DNA from: an uncultured Aquimarina sp. | GTDB taxonomy: Bacteria; Bacteroidota; Bacteroidia; Flavobacteriales; Flavobacteriaceae | Direction of reading: 5' to 3' | DNA: 64,000 bases | NCBI RefSeq assembly: GCF_947492965.1 | Contig: NZ_CANLOZ010000004.1 | Location: forward strand, 186,001 to 250,000 | Shown: piece by piece, positions 7,223 to 16,605 of the stretch | How positions within the stretch are numbered: position 1 is the first letter of the stretch | Layout of the letters: the number at the start of each line of letters is the position of its first letter | The notes under the pieces: generated by a model | Database searches by the model: none | Told to the model about the DNA's origin: nothing | What the model saw: only the letters and a program-made list of their open reading frames with translations | Position numbers and translations under genes: made by a program

Positions 7223-9716
7223 TATTGTATTACTTTTATTAGTATGCAGTATTTTATTTTTGGTTCCAGCAAATGCTCAAAATGAGCAAAAAAACAATCA
7301 AAAACCTTTATTAGAAGTTTTAGAAAAACTAGAAACACAGTTTTCTTACCAGTTTACTTATGCCGACGATACGATAAAGGATATCTTTGTCAATGATACC
7401 CCAGAAAACCTTTCGTTAGAGGAAATATTAGCGTCGTTGCAACAACAAACCAGATTAACTTTTACGGTGATTAATGACAATTTTATTGTGATTAATAAAA
7501 GAACGGAAAGTTTATTCGTCTGTGGGTATATAAAAGATTATATGACTAAAGAACCTTTGGTTGGAGCTACAGTAAGAACAGAAAAGTTAGGAGTTGTTAC
7601 CGAACAAAATGGATTTTTTAGGTTAGAAGTTGGAAGCGAAGAAGAAGTTGTAATCGAGCACCTAGGATTTCAGACAATTAATAAAGTTTTTAATCTTGAA
7701 AAAAATGAAGAATGCGCTACGGTATTTTTGATTCCTAAAACCGAAACGCTAGGTGAAATTACAATAAAAAATTATTTGGTTAAAGGTATTGATAAAACGG
7801 ATCAAGGTGTTTTTCGTATTGATTACGATAAGTTTGGTATTCTGCCGGGTTTGATAGAAACGGATGTGCTACAGACCATTCAGGCGTTACCCGGAATTCA
7901 AAGCACTGATGAAACGGTATCTAATATCAATATTAGAGGAGGAACTAATGATCAAAACCTTATTCTTTGGGATGGAATTAAAATGTATCAATCAGGTCAT
8001 TTTTTTGGAATGATCTCAATTTTTAATCCTTCTATTACCAATAACGCGACAGTTATTAAAAATGGAAGTGCAGCAACATTGCAAGATGGTGTATCTGGAA
8101 CTATTTTAATCAATACAGATGATACAATCAACAAAGAATTTAAAACTACAATAGGTTTAAATCTTATCAACGCTGATATTTTTACGGATATTCCAATAGG
8201 TAAAAAGTCGTCACTACAACTCTCCGCCAGAAAAGCATTAAACGATTTTATTGAAACTCCTACCTATGAAAAATATTTTGAAAGGATTTCGCAAGATAGT
8301 GAGATAGGTAGAGTTAATGAAACCGATATCGGATTTGATTTTTATGATGTAAATCTGAGGTGGAATTGGCAAATATCAAAGAAAGATAAAATTAGATTAA
8401 ATTTTTTGGGAATTTCTAATGAGTTAGTTTTTACAGAAAATGATGTCCTTAATGAAGTAGATATTTCGAGACAAAGTAGTTTGATACAGAATAGTTTCGC
8501 AGGAGGACTTTGGTATCAAAGAAATTGGAATCCGAACTTTGATACTACCCTCCAAGTTTATGAAACGGATTATCAATTAGAAGCAGTGAATGTAAACATT
8601 CCTAACCAGCAAAGATTTTTACAAGAGAATATAGTCTCAGAAACAGGTGCCAAAATAATCGCCAATTACAGGTTTAGAAATAATATTAAATGGCAAAATG
8701 GATATCAATTTATAGAAACAGGTGTTTCTAATCTAAATGATGTAGATGATCCTATATTCAGGCGAAATCAAATCAGAGTTATCCGTAATCATAGTGTTTT
8801 CTCACAAGCTGAATATCAGGGATCCGAACTTAAAAACTCTTTGATGCTAGGAGTTAGGTATACGTATAATGAAAAATTTAAGAAACATTTTATTGAGCCT
8901 AGAATTAGCTATAATCAAAGATTTTTTGATTATTTCAATTTAGAGATTCTGGGAGAATTTAAACATCAAAATACTTCTCAGATTATTAATTTTCAGAATG
9001 ATTTTTTAGGAATTGAAAAAAGACGTTGGATTCTGTCAAATGATGATGACATTCCTGTCGTTACTAGTAAACAGGCATCGTTAGGTGTAAGCTATAACCA
9101 AAAAGGGTGGTTAGTGAGTTCAGAAGCTTACTATAAGCTGGTAGAAGGAATCACAGCTAGAAGTCAAGGATTTCAGAATCAATACGAGTTTACTCAAGCA
9201 ACAGGCGATTATACGGTAACTGGCTTAGATATTTTAGTCAATAAAAGATTTCACAATCTAAGTTCTTGGTTAGGTTACTCGTTCGTTGATAATAATTACA
9301 CTTTTCCAGATTTTCAAGAAAATAAATTTCCTAATAATATTGATATAACTCATTCCATAACTTTTGGAGTAGCTTATACGTATAAAGATCTTAAAATATC
9401 ATCAGGCCTTAATTGGCATTCAGGTTTGCCAACTACAATACCTGTTTTGGCAAATGAAATAGTGGATGATGAAATTAATTATAATCCAGCAAATAGTGAT
9501 AGATTACCAGCATATATGCGATTTGATATATCTGCTACCTATGACTTTAAATTATCACAAAAAGTAGATTGTCATGCTGGTATTTCCGTTTGGAATTTCT
9601 CCGACATTAATAATACTATCAGTTCTTATTATACTATTAATGAAGGGAATGTTCAGGAGGTTATGAACTCAGCACTAGGAATCACGCCCAATGCTACTTT
9701 TAGAGCATCTTTCTAA
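7179..9716 (+). CDS. TonB-dependent receptor/transducer with STN domain
   Basis: An 845-residue outer-membrane receptor. It has a signal peptide (hydrophobic stretch ending PANAQ, about residue 34), an STN signalling domain (about 42-112), a carboxypeptidase-like regulatory domain (about 114-195, YIKDYMTKEPLVGATVRTE), a plug (IQALPGIQSTDETVSNINIRGG) and a beta-barrel ending in FRASF. The STN domain should contact FecR, so this is a sensor-type receptor. No ATG lies before the signal peptide: the best start is TTG 7179, overlapping fecR by 44 bp. There is no SusD partner, which argues against a glycan utilisation pair. The substrate is unknown. Confidence 0.93.
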   Translation: MIPTRTSLYVKKKSSIVLLLLVCSILFLVPANAQNEQKNNQKPLLEVLEKLETQFSYQFTYADDTIKDIFVNDTPENLSLEEILASLQQQTRLTFTVINDNFIVINKRTESLFVCGYIKDYMTKEPLVGATVRTEKLGVVTEQNGFFRLEVGSEEEVVIEHLGFQTINKVFNLEKNEECATVFLIPKTETLGEITIKNYLVKGIDKTDQGVFRIDYDKFGILPGLIETDVLQTIQALPGIQSTDETVSNINIRGGTNDQNLILWDGIKMYQSGHFFGMISIFNPSITNNATVIKNGSAATLQDGVSGTILINTDDTINKEFKTTIGLNLINADIFTDIPIGKKSSLQLSARKALNDFIETPTYEKYFERISQDSEIGRVNETDIGFDFYDVNLRWNWQISKKDKIRLNFLGISNELVFTENDVLNEVDISRQSSLIQNSFAGGLWYQRNWNPNFDTTLQVYETDYQLEAVNVNIPNQQRFLQENIVSETGAKIIANYRFRNNIKWQNGYQFIETGVSNLNDVDDPIFRRNQIRVIRNHSVFSQAEYQGSELKNSLMLGVRYTYNEKFKKHFIEPRISYNQRFFDYFNLEILGEFKHQNTSQIINFQNDFLGIEKRRWILSNDDDIPVVTSKQASLGVSYNQKGWLVSSEAYYKLVEGITARSQGFQNQYEFTQATGDYTVTGLDILVNKRFHNLSSWLGYSFVDNNYTFPDFQENKFPNNIDITHSITFGVAYTYKDLKISSGLNWHSGLPTTIPVLANEIVDDEINYNPANSDRLPAYMRFDISATYDFKLSQKVDCHAGISVWNFSDINNTISSYYTINEGNVQEVMNSALGITPNATFRASF

Positions 9717-9736
9717 AGTTCTGTTACAAAATAGTT

Positions 9737-9774
9737 AAAAGGGACATTGTTATAGATTACAATGTCCCTTTTTG
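9737..9774 (+). terminator. Terminator of the fecR-receptor transcript
   Basis: AAAAGGGACATTGT pairs perfectly with ACAATGTCCCTTTT around an 8-nt loop, followed by T residues, 20 bp after the receptor stop codon. It is strong and nearly symmetric. Confidence 0.9.
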
Positions 9775-9811
9775 TTATTTTGAGAGGATATTTCCGTAAA
9801 CACACAAACTC

Positions 9812-11482
9812 ATGATGTATAGAATAATAAGTCTTCTTATCACAATTTCTCTTTTTTCTTCTTGTAAAAAAGAAACTAATCTAGAAGTAATTACTAAACA
9901 ACCTAGGGTAACATGGCAACCTTATGATGAATCTGAAGATATAAAGGCAACGCTTGATTTAGAACAGTCACGTATGCATCTAAAACTGGTTAACTCCAAA
10001 GTTTTAGATAAAAACCAGATTTGGAGGCCGTTAGAATCGGAATTGGATTATTTTTCTGAAGAAGATTATAATGCTTTAAAACCTCTTATTTTAGAGAAGG
10101 ATATTCCTTCTTTACAAACAAGTATAAAACAAGGAAAGCTTACTTATGAGAAATTAGTATTTTTTTACTTGTATCGAATTAGAAAATATGAAAGTGATAA
10201 TCAGCTTTCTCTCAATGGTATTATTGCACTTAATCCTTTGGTCGTTGAGCAAGCAAGAGAATTAGATAAAATGGATACATCTAATATAGATATTCACTCT
10301 GTTTATGGTATGCCAATTTTGCTTAAAGATAATATCAATGCCAAAGGTATGCCTACAACAGCAGGTGCTGTTGCTTTACAAAACAATAATGCTGAAAACG
10401 CTTTTATTGCTACTCGTTTGTTAGAAAAAAAAGCTTTGTTACTGGGGAAGGCAAATCTAAGTGAGTGGGCGTATTTTTTCTGTTCTGGATGTCCAGTAGG
10501 ATATAGTGCAATTGGCGGACAGACAATGAATCCATATGGAAGAATGGTTTTCGAATCTGGAGGTTCTAGTTCGGGAAGTGGAGTCACGGTTGCGGCTAAT
10601 TTTTGTGTAGCAGCTATTGGAACAGAGACTAGTGGTTCTATATTATCGCCATCGAGTCAAAACTCGGTAGTAGGATTAAAGCCTACGATTGGAGTTTTTA
10701 GTAGAAGTGGAATTGTGCCTATTTCCAGTACATTAGATACTCCAGGTCCAATGACAAAATCAGTGATTGATAATGTGATTTTATACAATGCACTCGTAGG
10801 TAAGGATACTACAGATAGTGCTTCTATTAAGGCAAAAACAGTTTCCTTGCCAAAAATTACAAATACCAACTTAGCAGGAAAAAAGTTTGGTGTTTTGAAA
10901 TCCTATCTTACAGATTCCCTCTATACTAGAGCAGTAGAAAAAATTAAAAATTCAGGAGCAGAAATAGTGGAGTTAGAACCTGAGAACACACCACTTCCTG
11001 GTTTCTTGACGATTTTAAATATAGACATGAAACATGATCTACCACAATATATAGCTAAGTATGCAAGCGATAATATTGGGACGAAAACTATCGAAGATAT
11101 TATTGCATTTAATTTACAAGACTCATTGATAAGAATGCCATATGGTCAAGCATTGTTAGAGGGAATTGTGAGTGATAGTACTACAACGAAAGAGTTGAAA
11201 ACGATCAAGGAGAATTTACAAAGTGTTTCTAGAAGTTATTTCGATACACATATAGATACTCATAATTTGGATGCGATTTTATCTATAAATAATTATCATG
11301 CAGGATATGCTGCTGTGGCCAAATATCCTGCTATAACGGTTCCGATGGGATATACTGATAAAGGAGAACCTAAGAGTTTAACTTTTATTGCAAAGTCATT
11401 TTCTGAACATAAACTGTTAGCATTGGCATTTGCGTATGAACAAATTGCAAAAGAACGTCGAGCACCAATAAAGTATAATTAA
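9812..11482 (+). CDS. Amidase-signature family lipoprotein
   Basis: A 556-residue exported amidase with lipobox LFSSC (Cys18). It carries the amidase signature: catalytic Lys in PILLKDNI (about residue 171), the Gly/Ser-rich GGSSSGSG (from residue 250) with one triad Ser, and the second Ser in GTETSGSILSPSSQN. The family hydrolyses amide bonds using a Ser-cisSer-Lys triad; family members include GatA, but no gatB or gatC lies here and the lipoprotein signal excludes a tRNA role. The substrate is unknown, possibly peptide or acyl amides in the periplasm. Its stop codon overlaps that of the convergent serine hydrolase by 4 bp. Confidence 0.92.
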   Translation: MMYRIISLLITISLFSSCKKETNLEVITKQPRVTWQPYDESEDIKATLDLEQSRMHLKLVNSKVLDKNQIWRPLESELDYFSEEDYNALKPLILEKDIPSLQTSIKQGKLTYEKLVFFYLYRIRKYESDNQLSLNGIIALNPLVVEQARELDKMDTSNIDIHSVYGMPILLKDNINAKGMPTTAGAVALQNNNAENAFIATRLLEKKALLLGKANLSEWAYFFCSGCPVGYSAIGGQTMNPYGRMVFESGGSSSGSGVTVAANFCVAAIGTETSGSILSPSSQNSVVGLKPTIGVFSRSGIVPISSTLDTPGPMTKSVIDNVILYNALVGKDTTDSASIKAKTVSLPKITNTNLAGKKFGVLKSYLTDSLYTRAVEKIKNSGAEIVELEPENTPLPGFLTILNIDMKHDLPQYIAKYASDNIGTKTIEDIIAFNLQDSLIRMPYGQALLEGIVSDSTTTKELKTIKENLQSVSRSYFDTHIDTHNLDAILSINNYHAGYAAVAKYPAITVPMGYTDKGEPKSLTFIAKSFSEHKLLALAFAYEQIAKERRAPIKYN

Positions 11483-12582
11483 TTCATTAGTTTATTAATT
11501 TTAATCCATAAATCATTATCAAAACTAGAAGGGCCTAGTAGAGCTTCTCCTGTATCATCTCCCATACGAACAATTACAAGATTCTGACTAGGTACTACAT
11601 ATAGCTTTTGATCGTCTTTTCCTAAACCAGCAAAAAGATCATCTGGAGCATCTGGCATAAGCTCTCCCGGAAATTCGGTTTCGAATGAAGGTGCACGAAA
11701 ACTGGATTTTCCGTTGAGCCACCATAGGTATCCGTACGAAGGGTTAAGATTTTGTGAGCTATTTGTCATTTCCGTAAAATAAGATAGATCTGTAAGAATA
11801 GGAGTGTTTTCCCAAGTTCCTTTATTTAAGTTTAATAAGCCAAAACGAGCCATGCTTCTGGCTGTGCTGTAATAAACATTAGCATACCCAAGACTCAGCC
11901 ATGTGCCATTCATTCCTATATTGTTTTTGATTTTAGTATCAAAATAGTCCGTGTATTCCATTCCTGTAGCGCCTGTAATAATATCCGATAATAGCGTATA
12001 AGCAGCATTATGATAGTACCAAAAGGATCCAGCTTCATTTAGATATGTTAAACAGTTAGGATCGGTACAATTTTGATTGGCTACATTATAGTCTAAACCA
12101 GTAGTCATGGTCAGGTGGTTCTTTACACTGATATTATTTTCTTGATCAGATGTAATTGTTGCCCATTGATCACCCAAGTAGGTATTAGACGATTGTTCTA
12201 TGTTTAATAATCCTTCTTGCTGTGCTAATCCTATCATAAATGATGTCAGGGTTTTTCCAGCTGAGTACCAAGGGTTATTATCTGTAGCTGTGGCACCATT
12301 AAAATACTGTTCTATTACTATCTTACCATCTTTTAGAATAATAAAAGCCTTTGTGTTTTTTTCTTCAAGGAAATTGTAAAGATCTGTTTCAGCATCGGAA
12401 TTCCAGCCAAGATCTGATATGGATACCGTTTCCCATTCTTCAGAATCAATAGGTGGGAAATATAAAGAAACTTGATCTGGATTAGGATCTGGATTTTCAA
12501 TGGACATTTCTTCTGAATCACTTGAACAAGAAAAAATACAAGAAAATACCAGAAAAAGGATAGGGGATATCTTTTTCTTCAT
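11479..12582 (-). CDS. Beta-lactamase-fold serine hydrolase lipoprotein
   Basis: A 367-residue lipoprotein (lipobox IFSC, Cys19) of the class C beta-lactamase/penicillin-binding family. It has the nucleophile motif SAGK at 107-110 and a Tyr-His-Asn tyrosine motif at 190-192, with a C-terminal WWLNGK-SFRAP region where the KTG-like motif belongs. Such proteins are often esterases or D-aminopeptidases rather than true beta-lactamases. It is convergent with the amidase and shares 4 bp at the stop codons. No partner gene is evident. Confidence 0.9.
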   Translation of the reverse strand: MKKKISPILFLVFSCIFSCSSDSEEMSIENPDPNPDQVSLYFPPIDSEEWETVSISDLGWNSDAETDLYNFLEEKNTKAFIILKDGKIVIEQYFNGATATDNNPWYSAGKTLTSFMIGLAQQEGLLNIEQSSNTYLGDQWATITSDQENNISVKNHLTMTTGLDYNVANQNCTDPNCLTYLNEAGSFWYYHNAAYTLLSDIITGATGMEYTDYFDTKIKNNIGMNGTWLSLGYANVYYSTARSMARFGLLNLNKGTWENTPILTDLSYFTEMTNSSQNLNPSYGYLWWLNGKSSFRAPSFETEFPGELMPDAPDDLFAGLGKDDQKLYVVPSQNLVIVRMGDDTGEALLGPSSFDNDLWIKINKLMN

Positions 12583-12700
12583 AGCGTATTTTGATTATAT
12601 ATGTAGATTTAGACGCTACAATATACAAAAGGTTTAAATTATTTATTGTTTTTCAGAAGAGAGTTGTTGCAATTATATACTAAACTTTAGTTATTCATTG

Positions 12701-12708
12701 TATCTTTG
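12701..12708 (+). promoter_or_regulatory. -7 promoter element of rimO
   Basis: TATCTTTG followed by CACACC, a typical Bacteroidota -7 element (TAnnTTTG), about 40 bp before the rimO ATG. A -33 TTG at the usual spacing is not evident. It suggests rimO is transcribed independently of the preceding block. Confidence 0.55.
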
Positions 12709-12747
12709 CACACCTTTAATAGAACCGGTTAGATTGATTCAAACGAT

Positions 12748-14052
12748 ATGAGAACAAAGACTTTAAAGAAGAATAAGATCAATGTAGTGACATTAGGTTG
12801 TAGTAAGAATGTGTATGATAGCGAAGTTCTTATGGGACAACTTAAGGCAAACAACAAAGAAGTTGTTCATGAAGAAGAAGGAAATGTAGTAGTCATCAAT
12901 ACATGTGGTTTTATTGCTAATGCAAAAGAAGAATCTGTAAACACTATTTTAGAGTATGTACAGAAAAAAGATCAGGGTATCGTTGATAAAGTTTTTGTTA
13001 CCGGTTGTTTATCAGAAAGATATAAGCCTGATTTAGAAGAAGAGATTCCTGATGTAGATCAATATTTTGGCACTACTGAACTTCCTGGCTTATTAAAAGC
13101 CTTGGGAGCAGATTATAAGCATGAATTAATTGGAGAGAGATTAACAACAACGCCTAAAAATTATGCTTATTTAAAAATAGCAGAAGGATGTGATCGTCCT
13201 TGTTCTTTTTGTGCAATTCCTTTAATGAGAGGTAAGCACAAATCCACTCCTATAGAGGAATTAGTAACCGAAGCAGAAAAACTTGCGGCCGATGGTGTAA
13301 AAGAACTAGTTCTAATAGCGCAAGATCTAACATATTATGGGTTGGATCTTTATAAAGAAAGGAAGTTAGCAGATTTACTACGGGCTTTAGTCAACGTAGA
13401 TGGTATAGAATGGATTCGTTTACATTATGCATTTCCTACAGGTTTTCCAATGGAAGTTTTGGAAGTAATGAGAGAAGAACCTAAAATATGTAATTATATT
13501 GATATTCCGCTACAGCATATTGCAGATCCAATTCTGAAATCTATGCGAAGAGGTACTACCAAAGCGAAAACAACTAAATTACTTAAAGAGTTTAGAGCAG
13601 CGGTACCTGATATGGCTATCAGAACGACTTTAATTGTAGGATATCCAGGAGAGACACAAGAAGATTTCGAAACGTTGCGAGATTGGGTAAAAGAAATGCG
13701 TTTTGAACGACTAGGTTGTTTTACGTATTCTCATGAAGAAAATACACATGCATATAACTTGGAAGATGATGTTCCTGAAGAGGTGAAAATGGATCGTGCT
13801 AATGAAATTATGGAGATTCAATCTCAAATTTCTTGGGAGCTTAATCAGGAAAAAATAGGACAAGAGTTTAAAGTAGTTATCGATAGAAAAGAAGGGAAGT
13901 ATTTTGTTGGTAGAACAGAATTTGATTCTCCAGATGTAGATAACGAAGTATTAATAGATGCTTCTAAGTTTTATTTAAAAACAGGGGAATATACGACTGT
14001 TAAGATATATGATGCTGAGGATTTTGATTTGTATGGAGAAGTTGTAGTTTAA
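12748..14052 (+). CDS. rimO: Ribosomal protein S12 methylthiotransferase RimO
   Basis: A 434-residue radical-SAM methylthiotransferase that modifies the conserved aspartate of ribosomal protein S12. The N-terminal MTTase domain has Cys18, Cys53 and Cys87 for one iron-sulfur cluster. The radical-SAM motif is Cys148-x3-Cys152-x2-Cys155 (GCDRPCSFC). A C-terminal TRAM domain covers about 370-434. Length and motifs are complete, and it starts 40 bp after a -7 promoter element. The stop overlaps that of the convergent gene by 4 bp. Confidence 0.96.
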   Translation: MRTKTLKKNKINVVTLGCSKNVYDSEVLMGQLKANNKEVVHEEEGNVVVINTCGFIANAKEESVNTILEYVQKKDQGIVDKVFVTGCLSERYKPDLEEEIPDVDQYFGTTELPGLLKALGADYKHELIGERLTTTPKNYAYLKIAEGCDRPCSFCAIPLMRGKHKSTPIEELVTEAEKLAADGVKELVLIAQDLTYYGLDLYKERKLADLLRALVNVDGIEWIRLHYAFPTGFPMEVLEVMREEPKICNYIDIPLQHIADPILKSMRRGTTKAKTTKLLKEFRAAVPDMAIRTTLIVGYPGETQEDFETLRDWVKEMRFERLGCFTYSHEENTHAYNLEDDVPEEVKMDRANEIMEIQSQISWELNQEKIGQEFKVVIDRKEGKYFVGRTEFDSPDVDNEVLIDASKFYLKTGEYTTVKIYDAEDFDLYGEVVV

Positions 14053-14558
14053 TTATCTACTATTGGTTTGTAGTCTCCATCAAATATAACTTTCCACGTC
14101 TTACCTTTATCTTTACTTTGACTCCATATTTGTCGAACCGTTTTGTCTTCATTTTGTTGCCAAGTTATTTTATTAGATAGGGTGTTATTTTTTTGTAAGT
14201 TGATTGTGTTTTCTAAAATCATCTTACCATTGTTTAGATTTCCAGTAATATGAAGTGTTAGCCCAGAATTATCTACCCAAAATTGTTCCCATTGATCTGT
14301 TCTAGGGTTATATTTATTTAAACTGGTTCCCTTAAACTTGGATGTTGTAGCATGATAGGTTTCTTTGATAACCTTATTATCAATAATTGCTTCTATTTTA
14401 CTTTTTCCAACTATTGTGTCAGTATTATGCTTGTATACATTCCATTCTCCAATCCAAAAATTGAACTCAGCATACTTATGATCAATACTCTTCTGAGAAG
14501 AAATTAGCGAAAATGATAATAGGAAGAATATAGAAACTATTTGTTTTAACATTTCCAA
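14049..14558 (-). CDS. Secreted DUF1579-like protein
   Basis: A 169-residue protein with an N-terminal signal peptide (hydrophobic stretch ending SLISSQ). The mature part begins with the FNFWIGEWNVY motif typical of small secreted beta-barrel proteins annotated as DUF1579 or heme-binding-like. It continues with GTSLNKYNPRTDQWEQFWVDNSG, which suits a lipocalin-type fold. Function is unknown and no catalytic residues stand out. It is convergent with rimO. The hairpin just upstream belongs to another transcript, so its promoter must lie in the short gap 14559-14583 or overlap that hairpin. Confidence 0.8.
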   Translation of the reverse strand: MEMLKQIVSIFFLLSFSLISSQKSIDHKYAEFNFWIGEWNVYKHNTDTIVGKSKIEAIIDNKVIKETYHATTSKFKGTSLNKYNPRTDQWEQFWVDNSGLTLHITGNLNNGKMILENTINLQKNNTLSNKITWQQNEDKTVRQIWSQSKDKGKTWKVIFDGDYKPIVDN

Positions 14559-14582
14559 GAGCTTTTGAAGAGTGTAACTTAA

Positions 14583-14620
14583 AGATAAAAAAAATCGAGG
14601 ATAATTTCTATCCTCGATTT
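14583..14620 (-). terminator. Strong terminator facing the minus strand
   Basis: AAAATCGAGGATA / TATCCTCGATTTT with a short loop (stem 14588..14620). It is followed on the minus strand by a run of eight T and on the plus strand by only four, so it ends a minus-strand transcript. Confidence 0.8.
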
Positions 14621-14745
14621 TGTTGCGTAAATGCTCTTTAATATTTTCTTGGCTAATTCAAATCTAAAGAGAACTTTATGTCTTTATTTTATTAAGGGAC
14701 AAAGTTTTATAGTAAACGCTTTATTTTTAATTTAATTTTATTTCG
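14583..14745 (-). ncRNA. Candidate small RNA, about 160 nt
   Basis: On the minus strand a TACTTTTG -7 element (14750..14757) lies about 130 bp before a strong terminator, with no reading frame between them. Inside, CTCTTTA pairs with TAAAGAG around a 24-nt loop. The length is close to that of 6S-type RNAs, but I cannot show that bubble structure. The hairpin does not serve any flanking gene: the gene 15156..15785 has its own terminator, and 14049..14558 starts beyond it. Confidence 0.45.
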
Positions 14746-14965
14746 AGCGCAAAAGTATTTAAAAAAGAAACATAAATTGTTGAATTTCAGCTTAGAGGAA
14801 GAGTTTCAGTGTTCGTAACAAAAAATTAAAGTCGATTTTTTGCAATCTATTGATTATCAGTGGTGAGATATCTGCAATAAAGTGTTGAAAATGTTGATAT
14901 TGGTGTATTGTTTTTGGTTTTTTGTTAGAATAAGTTCAATACAGCTTTTACTTTAAAAAAATGCA

Positions 14966-14986
14966 TAATTAACAATTTGATAATAT
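14966..14986. repeat. 21-bp intergenic repeat, copy 1
   Basis: An AT-rich 21-mer containing ATTAACAATTTGATAATAT, identical to 18321..18341 and followed in both places by GAACC after two further bases. Both copies lie in long gene-free gaps. Confidence 0.6.
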
Positions 14987-15093
14987 TCGAACCTCATTTT
15001 TATATGATCATTATTTCTTTTCTATTTCCATGTTGAATTTATCATTTGCTTAAAATAGCTTAGCTAAGAATAGAACCCCTTTGTCTCACAAAC

Positions 15094-15132
15094 AAAAACG
15101 AGGCTTACAACTAAGTGTAAACCTCGTTTTGA
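15094..15132 (-). terminator. Terminator of the nitroreductase transcript
   Basis: AAAACGAGG and CCTCGTTTT, extended by TTACA/TGTAA with one bulge, form a long hairpin 24 bp past the minus-strand stop at 15156. Confidence 0.8.
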
Positions 15133-15155
15133 ATTAATTTATAATCATCATAAGA

Positions 15156-15785
15156 TTATATAGTTTCGAATAGTTCTTGTATTGGTTTTCGAACTTTCTT
15201 ACTATGTTGAGTCATATCTTCTTCAGAACGATATCCTATGGTGGCAATTACGGCAGCAGATAACCCTTTCTCCGATAGATTTAGAATGCTATCATATCCT
15301 TCTGGACTAAAACCTTCCATAGGACAAGCGTCAATTTTTAACTCTGCACATGCTGCTAGCAGATTTCCAAGACCTATATAAGTTTGCTTAGCTGTCCAAG
15401 CTTTCATTATCTCATCAGGTAATTCGGTGATTTTCGATTTCATAAAGTCTCCATAACCTTTTAGATCCTCGAGATTTAAATTCTGGATGTCTGCTTTTAA
15501 CTTTAAATAATCATCGATTACTTGGTTATCTACATTTGTATAATTACAAAAAACAATAAGTTGAGAAGCGTCTACAATTTGTGATTGCCCCCAAGATTCT
15601 GGTTGTAATTTTTTTCGAATTTCTGGATCTTCAATGATCAATACCTTATAAGCTTGTAGTCCGTAGGAGGAGGCAGCTAAAGAAATTGCTTTTTTGATAT
15701 TTTCTAAGTCTGATTTTGAAACTTTTTTTTCGGGATCAAACTTTCTGGTGGCATATCGCCATTCTAGATTTTGTATTAGTTGCAT
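15156..15785 (-). CDS. Nitroreductase-family NAD(P)H oxidoreductase
   Basis: A 209-residue flavoprotein of the nitroreductase family, which uses FMN to reduce nitro compounds, quinones or similar electrophiles. The N-terminal WRYATRKFDPEKKVS and SSYGLQAYKVLII segments line the FMN site. The later GLGNLLAACAELKIDACPMEGF and a C-terminal IGYRSEED segment are typical. It lies 11 bp after the pirin gene on the same strand, with its terminator at 15094..15132. The AraC-type regulator just upstream may control both genes. A second, divergent member lies at 33756..34418. Confidence 0.92.
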   Translation of the reverse strand: MQLIQNLEWRYATRKFDPEKKVSKSDLENIKKAISLAASSYGLQAYKVLIIEDPEIRKKLQPESWGQSQIVDASQLIVFCNYTNVDNQVIDDYLKLKADIQNLNLEDLKGYGDFMKSKITELPDEIMKAWTAKQTYIGLGNLLAACAELKIDACPMEGFSPEGYDSILNLSEKGLSAAVIATIGYRSEEDMTQHSKKVRKPIQELFETI

Positions 15786-15796
15786 AACTTTATAAT

Positions 15797-16510
15797 TTAG
15801 TGTGTGATTGGCACTTCCATTACTAATATTTTAGAAGCACTTTTAGATTCAATTTTAATTTCATTTGTATCCCATATACCTAATCCATCTCTTTGTTCTA
15901 ACTCCTGTTTTTCTACGGTAATATTACCTTCAAGAACAAAAATATAAACTCCATTTTTGTTATTTTTCAATGTGTAATTTTCGATATGCTGTTCTTTAAA
16001 TTGACCAATATGGAACCAAGCATTTTGATGTATCCATACACCATCATCATCATCGTTAGGAGACAAAATTTGGTATAAATTGTCTTTTAAATCCTCATCA
16101 TTTAGGGTAATTTGGTCGTATCTCGGAGTTACATTTCTTTGGTTAGGGGTAATCCAAATTTGTAAAAATTTCACTTCTTTATCGGAGTTCTTATTGTACT
16201 CACTATGAAATACTCCTGTTCCGGCACTCATGACTTGTATGTCTCCTTTTTTGATAACGGTAGTATTTCCCATGCTGTCTTTATGCTCTAAAGCTCCTTC
16301 TAAAGGAATAGATATGATCTCCATATTATCGTGTGGATGTTTTCCAAACCCCATTCCGGCAGATACAATATCATCATTAAGAACTCTTAAAGCTCCAAAG
16401 TTCATCCTTTCTGGATTGTAGTAGTTTCCAAAACTAAAAGAATGATGAGAGTTTAACCATCCTAAATTAGCTGTTCCTCTTGTTTCTGATTTATGCATGA
16501 TCGTTTTCAT
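15797..16510 (-). CDS. Pirin-family protein
   Basis: A 237-residue bicupin of the pirin family, starting MKTIMHKSETRG. An in-frame ATG 15 bp upstream (16525) adds five residues, but I chose the start that matches the family. The metal-site histidines appear in FGKHPHDNMEIISIPLEGALEHKDSMGN. The segment GTGVFHSEYN continues the cupin barrel. Some pirins have quercetinase activity; the substrate here is unknown. It is followed after 11 bp by the nitroreductase gene, so the pair is probably cotranscribed and linked to redox or aromatic compound stress. Confidence 0.92.
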   Translation of the reverse strand: MKTIMHKSETRGTANLGWLNSHHSFSFGNYYNPERMNFGALRVLNDDIVSAGMGFGKHPHDNMEIISIPLEGALEHKDSMGNTTVIKKGDIQVMSAGTGVFHSEYNKNSDKEVKFLQIWITPNQRNVTPRYDQITLNDEDLKDNLYQILSPNDDDDGVWIHQNAWFHIGQFKEQHIENYTLKNNKNGVYIFVLEGNITVEKQELEQRDGLGIWDTNEIKIESKSASKILVMEVPITH

Positions 16511-16605
16511 AATATATCCTTTCATTTTATATTCTATACAAATTTCATCTTTTAAGGATGTAGTTAGAATATGAGAATACGTAAGAACCTTGTAAAAATC
16601 CGATC

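Larger units (their letters stand above)
14559..15155. other. Intergenic region, 597 bp
   Basis: Holds the candidate small RNA (14583..14745) with its promoter-like element, one copy of a 21-bp repeat (14966..14986) and the nitroreductase terminator. Nothing else is recognised between 14760 and 14965. Confidence 0.6.

Noticed and set aside
11479..11482. Overlapping stop codons of the amidase and serine hydrolase, taken at first as a sign of a frameshift
   Set aside because: Both proteins are full length with intact motifs. The 4-bp convergent overlap is a normal compact arrangement, seen again between rimO and its neighbour.
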